Assembly (NCBI GenBank): GCA_934667465.1
Contig: CAKUMG010000312.1
Span: forward strand, 1 to 6,802
Length of the DNA stretch: 6,802 nt
Direction: 5' to 3'
From: an uncultured Actinoplanes sp.
Lineage (GTDB): Bacteria; Actinomycetota; Actinomycetes; Mycobacteriales; Micromonosporaceae
This document shows positions 6,668-6,802 of the stretch, piece after piece. The position numbers and the translations under genes are program-made. How positions within the stretch are numbered: position 1 is the first letter of the stretch; each line of letters opens with the position of its first letter. Below the pieces are notes generated by a model, which made no database searches, was not told the DNA's origin, and saw only the letters and a list, made by a program, of their open reading frames with translations.

Positions 6668-6802
6668 TCAGCCGGAAATATTGATGGCCGTTTTCAGCAC
6701 GGCGAGATCGTCGGCGATGGCGGCCTGCGCCTTGCTCTCCATGAGCCGATAGCGCCCGAGCACTTCCTGCCCAAGGGGCGTGAGGCTGGCGCCGCCCTGC
6801 CC
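6668..6802 (-). CDS. ModE-like winged helix-turn-helix regulator, C-terminal end (5' part beyond the window)
   Basis: The last 44 codons of a gene read from the window edge to TGA at 6668-6670. The segment GQGGASLTPLG, then QEVLGRYRLMESKAQAAI, matches the wing and following linker helix of ModE-type DNA-binding domains; Escherichia coli ModE has GGGGAVLTRYGQRLIQLYDLL at this place. ModE represses molybdate uptake genes when molybdate is bound. Here the protein ends about 27 residues after the wing helix begins, so the C-terminal TOBE/Mop molybdate-binding domains are absent. This is the DNA-binding-only form, which would need another signal or partner. LysR-type winged helices are related, but the GGxGAxLT signature favours ModE. 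The helix-turn-helix itself is not visible. A Mo-box-like palindrome lies 34 nt downstream. Confidence 0.75.
   Translation of the reverse strand, partial: GQGGASLTPLGQEVLGRYRLMESKAQAAIADDLAVLKTAINISG

Overview
The window comes from a high-GC actinomycete chromosome. Codon third positions are almost all G or C, several starts are GTG, and the protein sequences and the rplU-rpmA-obgE cluster are actinobacterial in style. The Micromonosporaceae (Actinoplanes/Micromonospora group) is my best guess, but this rests on general resemblance, not on a search. Every gene I accept lies on the minus strand, so transcription runs from high to low coordinates. The many long plus-strand open frames are antisense shadows of GC-rich genes.

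In the direction of transcription: (1) 6802-6668 is the C-terminal end of a small ModE-type winged-helix regulator that has no molybdate-binding TOBE domain after the helix region. (2) A 67-bp gap holds a perfect 9+9 bp inverted repeat resembling the ModE-binding Mo-box, ending at the ribosome binding site of the next gene. (3) 6600-6103 is a small lipoprotein of unknown function. (4) A 233-bp gap holds a weak terminator-like hairpin, a possible promoter and a structured leader. (5) rplU and rpmA (ribosomal proteins L21 and L27) form a tight pair, closed by a strong rho-independent terminator with a UUCG loop. (6) obgE (ribosome-assembly GTPase) starts with GTG. (7) A long hairpin separates obgE from a GNAT acetyltransferase gene. 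(8) pepN encodes an M1-family zinc aminopeptidase. (9) A PAS-domain sensor gene starts at 361 and runs out of the window.

rplU, rpmA and obgE form the conserved ribosome and 50S-assembly module. The acetyltransferase and pepN follow on the same strand with short gaps (72 and 49 nt) and may be partly cotranscribed with obgE, although a hairpin lies between. The core genes are ordinary. The least ordinary part is the right edge, where a ModE-like DNA-binding protein, a Mo-box-like operator and an uncharacterised lipoprotein lie together. I see no CRISPR array, mobile element, tRNA or rRNA.
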